The position numbers and the translations under genes are program-made. A stretch of 64,000 nucleotides of DNA from Rhizobium oryziradicis (lineage in GTDB: Bacteria; Pseudomonadota; Alphaproteobacteria; Rhizobiales; Rhizobiaceae). The DNA lies in NCBI RefSeq assembly GCF_001939045.1, contig NZ_MKIM01000021.1, positions 1-64,000 of the forward strand, written 5' to 3'. Position 1 is the stretch's first letter, and every line of letters starts with the position of its first letter. Shown piece by piece: positions 54,419 through 63,760 of the stretch. The notes below the pieces were generated by a model. It was not told the DNA's origin. It saw only the letters and a program-made list of their open reading frames with translations, and did no database searches.

Positions 54419-56155
54419 ATGCCCCAGAGAAAAACTGCTGATACCCTTCGAAGCGCCAGATGGTTTGCGCCTGACGATTTGCGAAGCTCCGGCCATCGCT
54501 CCCGCACCATGCAAATGGGCTATGACCTGCAAGAGTTTATGGGCAAGCCAATCATTGCCATTCTCAACACCTGGTCAGATGCCAATCCTTGCCACGCGCA
54601 TTTCAAACATCGGGTAGAAGATGTGAAGCGCGGCATTTTGCAGGCCGGTGGTTTCCCACTGGAGCTTCCGGCCCTGTCGCTCTCAGAGAGCTATGTGAAA
54701 CCGACCACCATGCTCTATCGCAACATGCTGGCGATGGAAGCGGAAGAGCTGTTGCGCTCCCACCCGGTGGATGGCGCGGTGCTGATGGGCGGTTGCGACA
54801 AGACCACTCCCGGTCTGGTGATGGGGGCCATCAGCATGGGCTTGCCGATGATCTATCTGCCCGCAGGGCCAATGTTGCGCGGCAATTATCAGGGCCAGCA
54901 ATTGGGTTCCGGCTCAGATGCATGGAAATATTGGGATGAGCGCCGCGCCGGTCTGTTGAGCGAGGCAGACTGGGTTGGTGTGGAGCAAGGCATTGCCCGC
55001 TCCTATGGCCATTGCATGACCATGGGCACCGCCAGCACCATGACAGCCATTGCTGAATCGCTGGGTTTGACACTGCCCGGTGCCAGCTCCATTCCGGCGG
55101 CAGATTCCAATCACATCCGCATGTCGTCTGCCGTTGGCCGCCGCATTGTCGAGATGGTCTGGGAAGATCTGGTGCCTAGCAAGATCGTCACCCAAGCCGC
55201 CGTTAACAATGCGGTCGCTGTGGCCATGGCCACCGGCTGTTCCACCAATGCTGTGGTGCATCTTCTGGCCATGGCGCGGCGTGCTGGCATCCCGCTGACG
55301 CTGGATGATCTGGATGCGGCGGGCCGCACCACGCCGGTGCTGGCCAACATTCGCCCAACCGGCAAAACCTATCTGATGGAGGATTTTTACTATGCCGGTG
55401 GTCTCCGTGCCCTGATGGCCAAGCTTGGAAATATTCTCGACACATCAGCGCTGACCGTGTCCGGCCTGACCGTTGGCGAAACCCTTGAGGGCGCAAAATG
55501 CTTCAATGATGATGTCATCCGCTCGCTCGACAACCCGGTTTATCATGAAGGCTCGCTTGCGGTGTTGAAGGGCAATCTTGCTCCGAATGGTGCCGTGATC
55601 AAGCCCGCCGCCTGCGATGCACGTTTTCACAAGCATCAAGGACCGGCGCTGGTATTTGACACCTATCCCGAGATGAAAGCCGCCGTGGATGACGAGAACC
55701 TCGACATCACCCCTGATCACGTCATGGTGCTGCGCGGTGCGGGGCCGCAAGGTGGTCCCGGCATGCCGGAATGGGGCATGTTGCCCATTCCCAAAGCGCT
55801 GCTGAAACAGGGCCACCGCGATATGTTGCGGCTGTCGGATGCGCGCATGAGCGGCACCAGCTATGGGGCCTGCATTCTGCACGTCTCGCCCGAATCCCAT
55901 GTGGGCGGGCCGCTGGCGCTGTTGCAAAACGGCGACATCATCAAGCTCGATCTTGAGGCCCGCACCATCGATATGCTGGTGGATGACGCTGAACTTGAGC
56001 GCCGCAGAAAAGCTTGGATCAGGCCGGAAGACAAGATTGGCCGTGGTTACGGCTGGATGTTTGCCCGCCATGTCGGCCAGGCCGATACCGGTGCCGATTT
56101 TGATTTTCTGGAAACCGGTTTTGGCCCCGCTGTGGCGGAACCCGACATCTATTGA
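54419..56155 (+). CDS. IlvD/Edd-family sugar-acid dehydratase (L-arabinonate dehydratase-like)
   Basis: This 578-residue dehydratase has the length and motifs of L-arabinonate-type members rather than IlvD proper. [2Fe-2S] cysteines appear in SDANPCH, MGGCDKTTPG and YGHCMTMGTASTM. Mg-binding and catalytic regions include RMSGTSYGA. The family removes water from an aldonic acid to give a 2-keto-3-deoxy acid. It follows the importer genes by 36 bases and precedes the RraA-like gene. The imported acid is unknown; a sulfonated sugar acid is a possibility given the transporter type. Confidence 0.85.
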   Translation: MPQRKTADTLRSARWFAPDDLRSSGHRSRTMQMGYDLQEFMGKPIIAILNTWSDANPCHAHFKHRVEDVKRGILQAGGFPLELPALSLSESYVKPTTMLYRNMLAMEAEELLRSHPVDGAVLMGGCDKTTPGLVMGAISMGLPMIYLPAGPMLRGNYQGQQLGSGSDAWKYWDERRAGLLSEADWVGVEQGIARSYGHCMTMGTASTMTAIAESLGLTLPGASSIPAADSNHIRMSSAVGRRIVEMVWEDLVPSKIVTQAAVNNAVAVAMATGCSTNAVVHLLAMARRAGIPLTLDDLDAAGRTTPVLANIRPTGKTYLMEDFYYAGGLRALMAKLGNILDTSALTVSGLTVGETLEGAKCFNDDVIRSLDNPVYHEGSLAVLKGNLAPNGAVIKPAACDARFHKHQGPALVFDTYPEMKAAVDDENLDITPDHVMVLRGAGPQGGPGMPEWGMLPIPKALLKQGHRDMLRLSDARMSGTSYGACILHVSPESHVGGPLALLQNGDIIKLDLEARTIDMLVDDAELERRRKAWIRPEDKIGRGYGWMFARHVGQADTGADFDFLETGFGPAVAEPDIY

Positions 56156-56184
56156 CCCGACATCGCTTGATAAGAGGAATAACC

Positions 56185-56910
56185 ATGACTGACTATGTCC
56201 TGAGCGAAGCCACCCGCAAGAAATTGATGGGCGTCGCCACCCCCACCATTGCGACTGCATTGTATAAGCGCGGTTTGCGCAATCAATTCATTCAGGATGT
56301 ACGCCCATTGTCTGCCAAAAAGCAGAACATGGTGGGGCAGGCGTTTACGTTGCGCTACATCCCTGCGCGTGAGGATCTCAATCCGCTCACAGTTTTTCAA
56401 AATCCGCAGCATCCGCAACGCGCTGCTGTTGAGCAATGCCCACCCGGCTGCGTGCTGGTGATGGACAGCCGCAAGGATGCGCGTGCGGCTTCCGCTGGCT
56501 CCATTCTGATCTCGCGCCTGATGGTGCGGGGTGCAGCAGGCGTTGTCACGGATGGCGGCTTTCGGGACAGCCCGGAAATTGCCGAGCTGGATTTTCGCGC
56601 GTATCACAGCCGCCCATCTGCTCCCACCAATCTCACCCTGCATCAGGCCCTCGACATCAATGTTCCCATCGGCTGCGGCGATGTGGCTGTGTGGCCGGGC
56701 GATGTCATCGTGGGCGACAATGAAGGGGTTATCGTCATCCCGGCGCATATTGCCGATGAAATTGCCGACGAGACCGTTGAAATGACCGCCTATGAGGATT
56801 TCGTCACCGAGAAGGTTCTCAACGGTGCCACCATCATTGGCCTTTACCCGGCAACAAGTGACACGCCTCGGCAGGAATTTGCACAATGGCGGCAGGAAAA
56901 GGGGCGCTAG
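56185..56910 (+). CDS. RraA-like protein (HMG/oxaloacetate aldolase-decarboxylase type)
   Basis: This 241-residue protein has the RraA fold with AAGVVTDGGFRDSPEI (metal-binding Asp and substrate Arg) and the earlier AGSILISRLMVRG. Members include 4-hydroxy-4-methyl-2-oxoglutarate aldolase and oxaloacetate decarboxylase, as well as RNase E regulators. Beside a dehydratase, an aldolase or decarboxylase acting on a 2-keto acid is the most sensible role. ATG 56185 has AAGAGG upstream. It is the last gene of the GntR-controlled operon. Confidence 0.82.
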   Translation: MTDYVLSEATRKKLMGVATPTIATALYKRGLRNQFIQDVRPLSAKKQNMVGQAFTLRYIPAREDLNPLTVFQNPQHPQRAAVEQCPPGCVLVMDSRKDARAASAGSILISRLMVRGAAGVVTDGGFRDSPEIAELDFRAYHSRPSAPTNLTLHQALDINVPIGCGDVAVWPGDVIVGDNEGVIVIPAHIADEIADETVEMTAYEDFVTEKVLNGATIIGLYPATSDTPRQEFAQWRQEKGR

Positions 56911-56926
56911 AGTTTGTCAGGGAAAA
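56904..56926 (+). repeat. 23-bp repeat, copy 1 (inverted partner at 62428)
   Basis: This sequence overlaps the last codons of the RraA-like gene, including its stop, and is the exact reverse complement of 62428-62450. It forms the left part of a 45-base palindromic unit described in the next entry. The pair brackets the LysR-dabB-dabA segment. Confidence 0.85.
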
Positions 56927-56956
56927 GTGCAATCCGGTTTTCCCAAAAAGACAAAC
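56912..56956. repeat. Small palindromic intergenic repeat
   Basis: The unit is GTTTGTC, A, GGGAAAA, an 11-base centre, TTTTCCC, AAAAA, GACAAAC. It is a two-step palindrome resembling the short dispersed palindromes of rhizobial genomes with CCGGTTTTCCC centres. It may help end the upstream transcript. Confidence 0.6.
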
Positions 56957-56975
56957 GAAAACAAAAAAGTTTAAC

Positions 56976-57006
56976 GTCTGTCTGGTTCAGACTGAACCAG
57001 ACAGAC
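56976..57006 (-). terminator. Perfect 14-bp hairpin, probable terminator of the LysR gene
   Basis: GTCTGTCTGGTTCA and TGAACCAGACAGAC enclose a GAC loop. On the minus strand it is followed by GTTAAACTTTTTTG, a T-rich tail, about 250 bases after the LysR gene. On the plus strand it lies behind the RraA-like gene without a T-tract. A protein-binding palindrome is the alternative. Confidence 0.6.
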
Positions 57007-57255
57007 TGTCGTGCATCTTACAAAAAACAGATAGATATAATCTTTCAGCTTCGATCGCGGTCTCTGATTTCTGTCGAAGAGCTTTGTCATCTACGGTGAA
57101 TGATGATGCTTTTGAAACATCATTGACGCCATTTTGATCGACGTCCTGTTCATGTTGCAGGGCCGATACCACTGTTGTTGCCATCGCGCGCGTTCAAAAT
57201 CTCACGTCGCAACGTCGCAATTCCGGCTGAAGGTTTTCCGGGTCAAAAAACCGCT
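57007..57255. other. Intergenic stretch past the LysR gene
   Basis: No recognised gene or site lies here. The stretch is the 3' side of the LysR gene. Confidence 0.4.
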
Positions 57256-58131
57256 TCAGCCGTTCGCCTCAAGAAGCGGTCGTATCAGCGAGTTGGGAAA
57301 GCGGCGCTTGATTGTCACTGCAAAGAAGGATTCGATCATGCCCGGCAGCGTATCGAATTCCACCAGAGTGCCTGCCTCCAATTCGCCCTTGACGACGATG
57401 GGCGGAAGAACGGCAAGGCCCACACCTTCGCGGGCAAGAAGACGCATCATGGCCATGTCATCCACCTCGGCGGCGATCTGGGGTGTCAACCCGAGCCTTT
57501 CCACCAGCGCATCAAACTGGGCGCGCACCCCGCTTTCCAAAGTGGGCAGAATAACCGGATGCACAGCCAAAAGGTCAGCAAGCATGGCCCCGCGCGCGCC
57601 ATAAGAGGGTTTGCCGATCAGGCTGACACGCTGCTGATAGACATGCTGGGCGATAAAAGGGGTGAGTGAATCGGTCATCGGTGCCTGATTGAGCAACACA
57701 ATATCGAGGTTCAGGGTTTCCAAGGCGGCCAGCAATTCGCCTGTGCTGCCGGATCGCAGAATCATGTCCACGTTGCTCATACCCAGAATGGGCCGCAAAA
57801 ACTCCATCTGAAAGTTGCGCGACAGTGTTGCCAGCGCACCGATGCGAATGCTGCGGCGGCTACGGCCTGATTGCTTCAGCGTTTCCACCAGTTCTTCACC
57901 GGTTGAGAAAATTGTGTCGGCGTGATCCAGTGCGATGCGCCCGGCCTCTGTCAGGTAAAGCTGACGACCGCGCCGCTCAAACAGCGCATGGCCGAGCCTT
58001 TCCTCCAACTGCTTGATTTGAATGGACAAGGCAGATTGCGACAGGTTGAGCCGCTCCGCCGTGCGCGTGAGGTTGCCGTCGTGGGCGACGGCACGGAAAT
58101 AGCGCAGATGATGATAGTTCAAATCAACCAT
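57256..58131 (-). CDS. LysR-family transcriptional regulator of the dab locus
   Basis: This 291-residue protein has the LysR HTH (FRAVAHDGNLTRTAERLNLSQSALSIQIKQLEERLGHALFERRGRQLYLTEAG, about 11-65) and an effector domain. MVDLNYHHLRYFRAVAHDGNLT is the start typical of the NhaR-like subgroup. It is divergent from dabBA with 115 bases between. A GTTCTAT-N3-ATAGAAC palindrome begins one base upstream of its ATG. It probably regulates itself and dabBA, perhaps in response to inorganic carbon status. Confidence 0.9.
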   Translation of the reverse strand: MVDLNYHHLRYFRAVAHDGNLTRTAERLNLSQSALSIQIKQLEERLGHALFERRGRQLYLTEAGRIALDHADTIFSTGEELVETLKQSGRSRRSIRIGALATLSRNFQMEFLRPILGMSNVDMILRSGSTGELLAALETLNLDIVLLNQAPMTDSLTPFIAQHVYQQRVSLIGKPSYGARGAMLADLLAVHPVILPTLESGVRAQFDALVERLGLTPQIAAEVDDMAMMRLLAREGVGLAVLPPIVVKGELEAGTLVEFDTLPGMIESFFAVTIKRRFPNSLIRPLLEANG

Positions 58132-58132
58132 A

Positions 58133-58149
58133 GTTCTATTTTATAGAAC
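58133..58149. promoter_or_regulatory. Putative LysR operator of the dab locus
   Basis: GTTCTATTTTATAGAAC has 7-bp perfect arms and contains TCTA-N5-TAGA, which fits T-N11-A. It abuts the lysR start codon and lies 97 bases before dabB. Its position would allow autorepression with activation or repression of dabBA. Confidence 0.6.
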
Positions 58150-58246
58150 GAAATCTCAAAAACAATGAATTTTTATTGGAATGCTGCGGCTGCTAACAGG
58201 TGCCTCACAAGCCCGCTGCTCTGGTGTCGGCGGGCAAGATCGGAGA

Positions 58247-59839
58247 ATGTCTGTGACCCACGCCTTGCCTCTTCTCGCGCCGCTCTTTCTGGTTGCGGCA
58301 TCGCTTTTTTCCTGTTTTGCGCCTGCAAAGAGGCCACGCCTGGCCATCAAGGTGGCTGAACTGGCAGCCATCGGTGCCATGGTCATCGCTCTTGTCTCCA
58401 CGATCGTCTTGATCCGAGATGGATCGGCGACGGGGCCGATGTTTGGCATCGGCCTCTTCACCTTCGGATCGCGGCTTGACCCGGTCAGCCTCGTCATGCT
58501 CAGTCTGGTTTCCTTTATTGGCTGGGTGGTGCTGCGGTATGCCGGAACCTTTCTGGATGGCGAGGCCCGGCAAGGGCCGTTCACCGGCTGGATGACCGCG
58601 ACGCTCGCCGCCGTTCTCTTTCTCGTCCAGTCCGGCACGCTGTTGCAGTTTGTGATCGGCTGGATCGCTTCCAGCCTGCTGTTGCATCAACTGCTGCTGT
58701 TTTATCCGCAACGGGCGGCAGCACAGCGGGCGGCGCGCAAGAAGTTTATTGTCTCACGGATTGGCGATGCGAGCTTGATTGCTGCCGCTCTGGTGTTGGG
58801 GTTCACCTTCGGCACAGGTGAGATTTCTGCAATCCTGACCGCTGCCCGGGAGGGTGCGGGCGGCTCGTGGAGCGTGCTTGCTAGCGCCCTTTTGGCACTC
58901 GCGGCCATCCTGAAATCGGCGCAGTTTCCCACCCATGGCTGGCTGACCGAAGTGATGGAAACGCCCACCCCGGTTTCGGCTCTGCTGCATGCAGGCGTGG
59001 TCAATGCTGGCGGCTTTCTGCTCATTCGGTTTGCCGATGTGATGTTGCAGGCCCCGGTGGTGCTGGCGGTTCTGGTGATGATCGGCGGCTTTACGGCCCT
59101 GTTTGGCAGCCTTGTGATGCTCACGCAGCCAGCGGTCAAAACCTCGCTGGCCTGGTCAACGGTCGCGCAAATGGGCTTTATGATCTTGCAATGCGGGCTG
59201 GCGCTGTTTCCCATCGCGCTTTTGCACATCGTTGCCCACTCGCTTTACAAGGCCCATGCGTTTCTCTCGTCGGGCACGGCCATTGAAACGGTGGCCGCCA
59301 TTCGCAGGCCCGGGCCGGTGGCCATTCCCGATGGTAAAGCGGTGACGCGGGCCTTTCTGCTGGCGCTGACCATCTACGGCATGATCGGCCTGCTCTTCGG
59401 CTTTTCGGAAAAACCACCGCAGGCCATTGCGCTGGGGGCCATTCTGATCTTCGGTGTGGCCTATCTGATTGCTCAGGGCCTTGCCGATGCCGCCCCTTGG
59501 GCGCTGACCCGGCGCACCCTGCTTGCCTCGCTCTTTGCGGCCACGGCTTACTTTGCCTTGCAGCACGGCGCGGACATGCTGATGCATGGCACCCTACCAG
59601 CCACGCCGCGCCCCGGCCCGCTGGAATGGACACTGATGATTTTAGGGGTGATCAGCTTCGGCACGGTGGCCGTAGCACAAGCACTCTTCCCGCTCTGGGC
59701 CTATCATCCGGCAGCGGCGGGCCTCCGGGTTCATCTCACCAACGGCCTTTACGTCAACGCCCTCTTTGATCGGCTGCTGGGCGGCTGGCAGCATAACAAA
59801 GCCGCGACCACCCAAGCCGCAACTCCAGTCAAGGATTGA
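58247..59839 (+). CDS. dabB: DabB, NADH-dehydrogenase-subunit-5-like membrane subunit of the inorganic carbon pump
   Basis: This 530-residue membrane protein is of the proton-conducting Mrp/NuoL family. It has [41 protein letters not shown], the conserved proton-channel region, and [46 protein letters not shown] 58247 begins a hydrophobic N-terminus; the earlier in-frame part is not membrane-like. With DabA it couples ion flow to vectorial conversion of CO2 to bicarbonate. It lies 4 bases before dabA. Confidence 0.93.
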   Translation: MSVTHALPLLAPLFLVAASLFSCFAPAKRPRLAIKVAELAAIGAMVIALVSTIVLIRDGSATGPMFGIGLFTFGSRLDPVSLVMLSLVSFIGWVVLRYAGTFLDGEARQGPFTGWMTATLAAVLFLVQSGTLLQFVIGWIASSLLLHQLLLFYPQRAAAQRAARKKFIVSRIGDASLIAAALVLGFTFGTGEISAILTAAREGAGGSWSVLASALLALAAILKSAQFPTHGWLTEVMETPTPVSALLHAGVVNAGGFLLIRFADVMLQAPVVLAVLVMIGGFTALFGSLVMLTQPAVKTSLAWSTVAQMGFMILQCGLALFPIALLHIVAHSLYKAHAFLSSGTAIETVAAIRRPGPVAIPDGKAVTRAFLLALTIYGMIGLLFGFSEKPPQAIALGAILIFGVAYLIAQGLADAAPWALTRRTLLASLFAATAYFALQHGADMLMHGTLPATPRPGPLEWTLMILGVISFGTVAVAQALFPLWAYHPAAAGLRVHLTNGLYVNALFDRLLGGWQHNKAATTQAATPVKD

Positions 59840-59843
59840 ACCG

Positions 59844-62219
59844 ATGAATAAGATGATAAAAATCGATACCCTGCACGGTGATGCCTTGGCGCAAGCGGCT
59901 GATCAGGCGGTGCGGGCCATTCCTCCCGCCTGGCCGCTGACGGCCACTGTGGCTGTCAATCCCTTCTTCGGGCAGGCTCAGGCCAGTTTTGAAGAGACGG
60001 CGGCGCTTCTGGCGCGGATCGGCGGCGTGCGCCTCGCCCTGCCGCGGAAACATTATGCTGATCGGATCACCAAGGGCGAGATCATTGATGTCGATCTGGT
60101 CGCAGCGCTCAACAACAGCACGCTTGCCGGACAGCTTGATCTTGCCGACTTGAAGGCAGCAGCACAGCAAGAGCCGCCGGCCCCGCTGGTCCTGCCCACC
60201 ATTGCCGATCTGGCAGCCCATGCCTCCGGCAAGGATTGGCCGGGATTGGTGGCGGAACGGATCGGCACGTTTGCCGCAGGCTTCTTCGATCAGGGGCAGG
60301 CGCTTTGGGCTGCATCCCGGCATAATGGTCTCTATGCCGCTTGGCGGGCCTTTGCCATTCATGACCTGACACCGGAAATTCTGGGACTGGAAGGGTTTGG
60401 CCTCTCGGTGGCCAGCACGCCGGAAACGGCGCAAGGATTGATTGAGCGGGCAGCAAAGCGGTTGGGCTTTGGCGCGGAGCCGGGCACTTATTTCCACCAA
60501 TTGCTGCTGACGCTGGGCGGTTGGGCACACTATGCCCGGCATCTGCAATGGAAAGCCGAGCTGGATGGTGGATCGGATCAAACCGCGCTGGAGCTGTTGG
60601 CTATCCGGCTGGTGTTTGAAGAAGCGCTCTATGAGCGGTATCAGGCCGCGATGGCCGGGCAATGGCGGAGCGTTCGCAACGCTCATCTTGCTCCGATGAT
60701 CGTTGATGAGCAGGTTCAGATCGATGCGGTGCTGCAATCCGCAGCGGAGCGGGCTGCCCAACGGGCGCTGGCCGAAAAACTCAGCACATCCTCGCCTGTG
60801 CAGCTCACAGATCAGCGCCCCCTGCTACATGCGGCCTTTTGCATTGATGTGCGCTCGGAAGTGTTTCGGCGGGCCTTGGAAAGCATTGATCCCGGCATCC
60901 AGACGGCGGGCTTTGCCGGTTTCTTCGGGCTGGGCACCAGCCACAAGGGCCTTGCCTCAGATGTCAGCGAAAACCGTTTGCCAGTGCTGCTGAAGCCCTC
61001 GGTCTTCACCTGTAGCGCTGTCGAGAGCGAGGATAAAAGCGATCAGCAGACACGGTTTGCCGCTCGCGCGGTGCGGGCCTGGGGCCGGTTCAAGCTGGCG
61101 GCGGTTTCCTCCTTTGCTTTTGTGGAGGCCATGGGGCCTGTCTATGCTGCAAAGCTGCTGAAAGATGGACTGGGACTTGCAAAAGGCCACAAGCCCGATG
61201 CCCCCGCCCCACGGTTTGGTGCGGAGATTGATCTTGAGCGGCGGATCACGATGGCCGAAACCGTGCTGCGGGCCATGTCGCTGACCGATAACTTTGCGCG
61301 TGTTGTGCTTCTCTGCGGCCATGGGGCAAATGTCGTGAACAACCCTTACGCCAGCGCGCTGCATTGTGGTGCCTGCGGCGGCTACGCCGGTGATGTGAAT
61401 GCGCGGCTGCTAGCGGGCCTGCTGAATGAGGCTGCGGTGCGGACAGCGCTTGCCGAAAAAGGTATCGTCATTCCGGCGGATACGACGTTCATTGCGGCTC
61501 TACATGACACAACAACCGATGCGGTGACGCTGTTTGATGGCGATCTCTCATCGAAGGACGATCTTGCACCCATTCGCAATTGGCTGGAGCAGGCCGGGCG
61601 GCTTGCCCGGACCGAGCGGGCGCAGCGTTTGCCCCGCGCCACCGCAAGCTCCATCTTTGAGCGGAGCCGGGATTGGGCGGAAGTTCGGCCTGAATTTGGC
61701 CTTGCGGGCTGCCGGGCCTTCATTGCCGCGCCTCGGTCGCGGACCCGGGGACGCAATCTCGAAGGGCAGGCTTTTCTGCACGACTATGCATGGCAGCAGG
61801 ATGAAGGCTTCAAAGTGCTCGAACTGATCCTGACCGCCCCCGTGGTTGTGGCCAGCTGGATCAGCCTGCAATATTTTGGCTCTGCTGTGGCACCTGACTT
61901 GTTTGGAGCGGGCAACAAGCTGTTGCACAATGTCGTGGGCGGTATCGGCGTCGTGGAAGGCAATGGCGGCACTCTGCGGACGGGCTTGCCATGGCAATCC
62001 GTGCATGATGGCGAGGCCTTTGTGCATGAACCCTTACGGTTAACGGTTGCGGTCGAAGCACCAAAAGAGGCTATCTCGGATATTCTGCAACGGCATGCGC
62101 ATGTGCGGGCGCTGTTTGACAATGGCTGGCTGTCGCTCTTCACACTCGATCCGTTTGGGTGCATTGCCTGGCGCTATCAGCCGGGCCATGGGTGGCTCCA
62201 GTGCGCCCCCTCTGAATGA
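59844..62219 (+). CDS. dabA: DabA, zinc-containing catalytic subunit of the inorganic carbon pump (DUF2309)
   Basis: This 791-residue protein is of the DUF2309/DabA family, a carbonic-anhydrase-like enzyme on the cytoplasmic side of DabB. The zinc site is complete: Cys333 and Asp335 in FCIDVRSE, His493 in LCGHGANVV and Cys508 in LHCGACGG. The Cys-x-Asp pair and the 15-residue His-Cys gap match Halothiobacillus DabA (C351, D353, H524, C539). Other landmarks are [12 protein letters not shown] near the start and the C-terminal [23 protein letters not shown] 59844 gives the family's usual start. Presence in a probable heterotroph suggests CO2 supply for carboxylases in air. Confidence 0.95.
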   Translation: MNKMIKIDTLHGDALAQAADQAVRAIPPAWPLTATVAVNPFFGQAQASFEETAALLARIGGVRLALPRKHYADRITKGEIIDVDLVAALNNSTLAGQLDLADLKAAAQQEPPAPLVLPTIADLAAHASGKDWPGLVAERIGTFAAGFFDQGQALWAASRHNGLYAAWRAFAIHDLTPEILGLEGFGLSVASTPETAQGLIERAAKRLGFGAEPGTYFHQLLLTLGGWAHYARHLQWKAELDGGSDQTALELLAIRLVFEEALYERYQAAMAGQWRSVRNAHLAPMIVDEQVQIDAVLQSAAERAAQRALAEKLSTSSPVQLTDQRPLLHAAFCIDVRSEVFRRALESIDPGIQTAGFAGFFGLGTSHKGLASDVSENRLPVLLKPSVFTCSAVESEDKSDQQTRFAARAVRAWGRFKLAAVSSFAFVEAMGPVYAAKLLKDGLGLAKGHKPDAPAPRFGAEIDLERRITMAETVLRAMSLTDNFARVVLLCGHGANVVNNPYASALHCGACGGYAGDVNARLLAGLLNEAAVRTALAEKGIVIPADTTFIAALHDTTTDAVTLFDGDLSSKDDLAPIRNWLEQAGRLARTERAQRLPRATASSIFERSRDWAEVRPEFGLAGCRAFIAAPRSRTRGRNLEGQAFLHDYAWQQDEGFKVLELILTAPVVVASWISLQYFGSAVAPDLFGAGNKLLHNVVGGIGVVEGNGGTLRTGLPWQSVHDGEAFVHEPLRLTVAVEAPKEAISDILQRHAHVRALFDNGWLSLFTLDPFGCIAWRYQPGHGWLQCAPSE

Positions 62220-62458
62220 TTGGCGGAAGATTTCCCTTCAGCATCAACCGCACGCCGGAGCGATTATTTTTGGCCCTCGATGCTGACCCGCTCTCATCGA
62301 GGTGCCATTTATCGGCAAAGCCGCCGTTTGAAGGCAGGTGAAGCGACACAGCAAACGTGGAGTCGAAAAGGACAGCCAAACGGCGGAAGAGATCCTCGAC
62401 AGCTTTGGTCCGACAAGTGGGAGCCGGTTTTCCCTGACAAACTCTAGCGCGCTGATAA
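62220..62458. other. Intergenic stretch after dabA
   Basis: The open frame at 62220-62447 looks like a chance frame. CCGCCGTTTG at 62321-62330 and its complement at 62377-62386 form a wide inverted repeat. The 23-bp repeat copy lies at its end. No gene is supported. Confidence 0.45.
62428..62450 (-). repeat. 23-bp repeat, copy 2 (inverted partner at 56904)
   Basis: This is the exact reverse complement of 56904-56926. It continues left into GCCGG and a weak version of the other palindrome arm (GACAAGTGGGA). With copy 1 it brackets the dab locus, lying 208 bases after dabA and just before the stop of the amidohydrolase gene. Confidence 0.85.
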
Positions 62459-63724
62459 TCAGCCGCCATTCCTATCGTTTTGAAACAATGGCGACTTTTG
62501 AACGCTCAAAAGCTGCGGCTTGGGGCGTGTGAAGGTTTTTCGACCATTTTTCCACCCCGCAATGGCGCTTGCGGATGATCTCACAACCTCGCATGGGTCC
62601 GTCGCATCCAGTGCGATAATGTCTGCTTTTTCTCCAACAGCCAGTTTGCGTTGCATGCCAAGGATTTCAGCCGGATGCATTCCAACCATATCGAAGACGA
62701 TTTCAATGTCTGAATCGCGGGAGATTTGCATGACATTGGCGTAGAGATTGGACATTCGTGCAAGAGATGCATCGCCAAAGGGCGTGAACGGGTTGAGCAC
62801 ATTGTTGGTTGCTATTGCCGTTTTGACGCCAAGGGCAGCAAGACGATGTGCAGGCGCAATGCCTCGTGGAACATGGGCACCATAGTCCCTTCCCATCAGA
62901 AAGAGATCCGTGGCTGGCAACACAGTCAGCGCAATTCCTGCCTCTGCAATTTTCCGTCCGACCTCAAAAAGAGCGGCTGGATCAAGTGCAGACAGATTGG
63001 TGACGTGGCCGATAGTGACGCGACCTGCATACTTGTGTGCGTGAGTGGCTTCGATCACGGCTGGCAGATCGGTCTTTTGCGGATCAAGACTGAAGTCGAG
63101 ATGAAAATCGACATCCACATCGTGTTTGCGGGCCAGAGCGAAGATTTTCTGAATGTGTTCCCGTGGATTGGTATCGGTATAGGGACAGCCTCCAATCAGA
63201 TCCGCCCCTGAAAAAAGAGCCTCATCCAGCATCGCTTCCGTCTCAGGCTCCTGCGTCAGGCCTTCTTGTGCAAATGCGCAAATCTGAATGTCAATCGCGT
63301 CTGCATAGTGGTCGCGCACCCGCTTGATGGCCTCAAAAGATTGCATGCCAACACGCGGATCGATCTCCACGAAGGTTCGCATCCGATTGGTGCCATGCAT
63401 GATGGCTTTTTCCACGAGCTTTGATGCGCGCTGGAACACATCTTCTTGTGTAAAGCCTGCCTTTGCCTTTGTTGTTTCGCGCACAGCTTCTTCCAGTGTG
63501 CCGGCACAAATCGAGCAGCGCTCCATGATGCAGGCTTTATCGAGATGAATATGGCTATCGACAAATCCGGCAAAGACAAAGGCTCCTTCGAGATCCTCCG
63601 TCTCCACAGCAACGCAATGAATGTGCGGCTCCATTTTGACGATCACGCCATCCGTGATGGCAATGTCGATGCAATCTGAACACTGCGCAATCCGGGTATT
63701 GCGAAGCAGAAGATCAACCTTCAT
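62459..63724 (-). CDS. Amidohydrolase-superfamily protein, cytosine-deaminase-like
   Basis: This 421-residue metal-dependent hydrolase has the metal HxH in GFVDSHIHLDKA (about 55-66), HLDFSLDPQ (His), GHVTNLSAL (His) and a late catalytic-Asp region AIATNNVLNPFTPFGD. These fit the cytosine deaminase/AtzC-like branch, which hydrolyses cyclic or N-alkyl amides. It lies 36 bases downstream of a gamma-glutamyltranspeptidase-family gene on the same strand. Substrate is undetermined. Confidence 0.85.
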   Translation of the reverse strand: MKVDLLLRNTRIAQCSDCIDIAITDGVIVKMEPHIHCVAVETEDLEGAFVFAGFVDSHIHLDKACIMERCSICAGTLEEAVRETTKAKAGFTQEDVFQRASKLVEKAIMHGTNRMRTFVEIDPRVGMQSFEAIKRVRDHYADAIDIQICAFAQEGLTQEPETEAMLDEALFSGADLIGGCPYTDTNPREHIQKIFALARKHDVDVDFHLDFSLDPQKTDLPAVIEATHAHKYAGRVTIGHVTNLSALDPAALFEVGRKIAEAGIALTVLPATDLFLMGRDYGAHVPRGIAPAHRLAALGVKTAIATNNVLNPFTPFGDASLARMSNLYANVMQISRDSDIEIVFDMVGMHPAEILGMQRKLAVGEKADIIALDATDPCEVVRSSASAIAGWKNGRKTFTRPKPQLLSVQKSPLFQNDRNGG

Positions 63725-63760
63725 CGCCTCTCTCCTCGTTTTTTCAATGTCCGCATTGCT

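Noticed and set aside
62321-62386. 10-bp inverted repeat CCGCCGTTTG/CAAACGGCGG
   Set aside because: The arms are 46 bases apart and there is no T-tract, so a terminator role is not supported.
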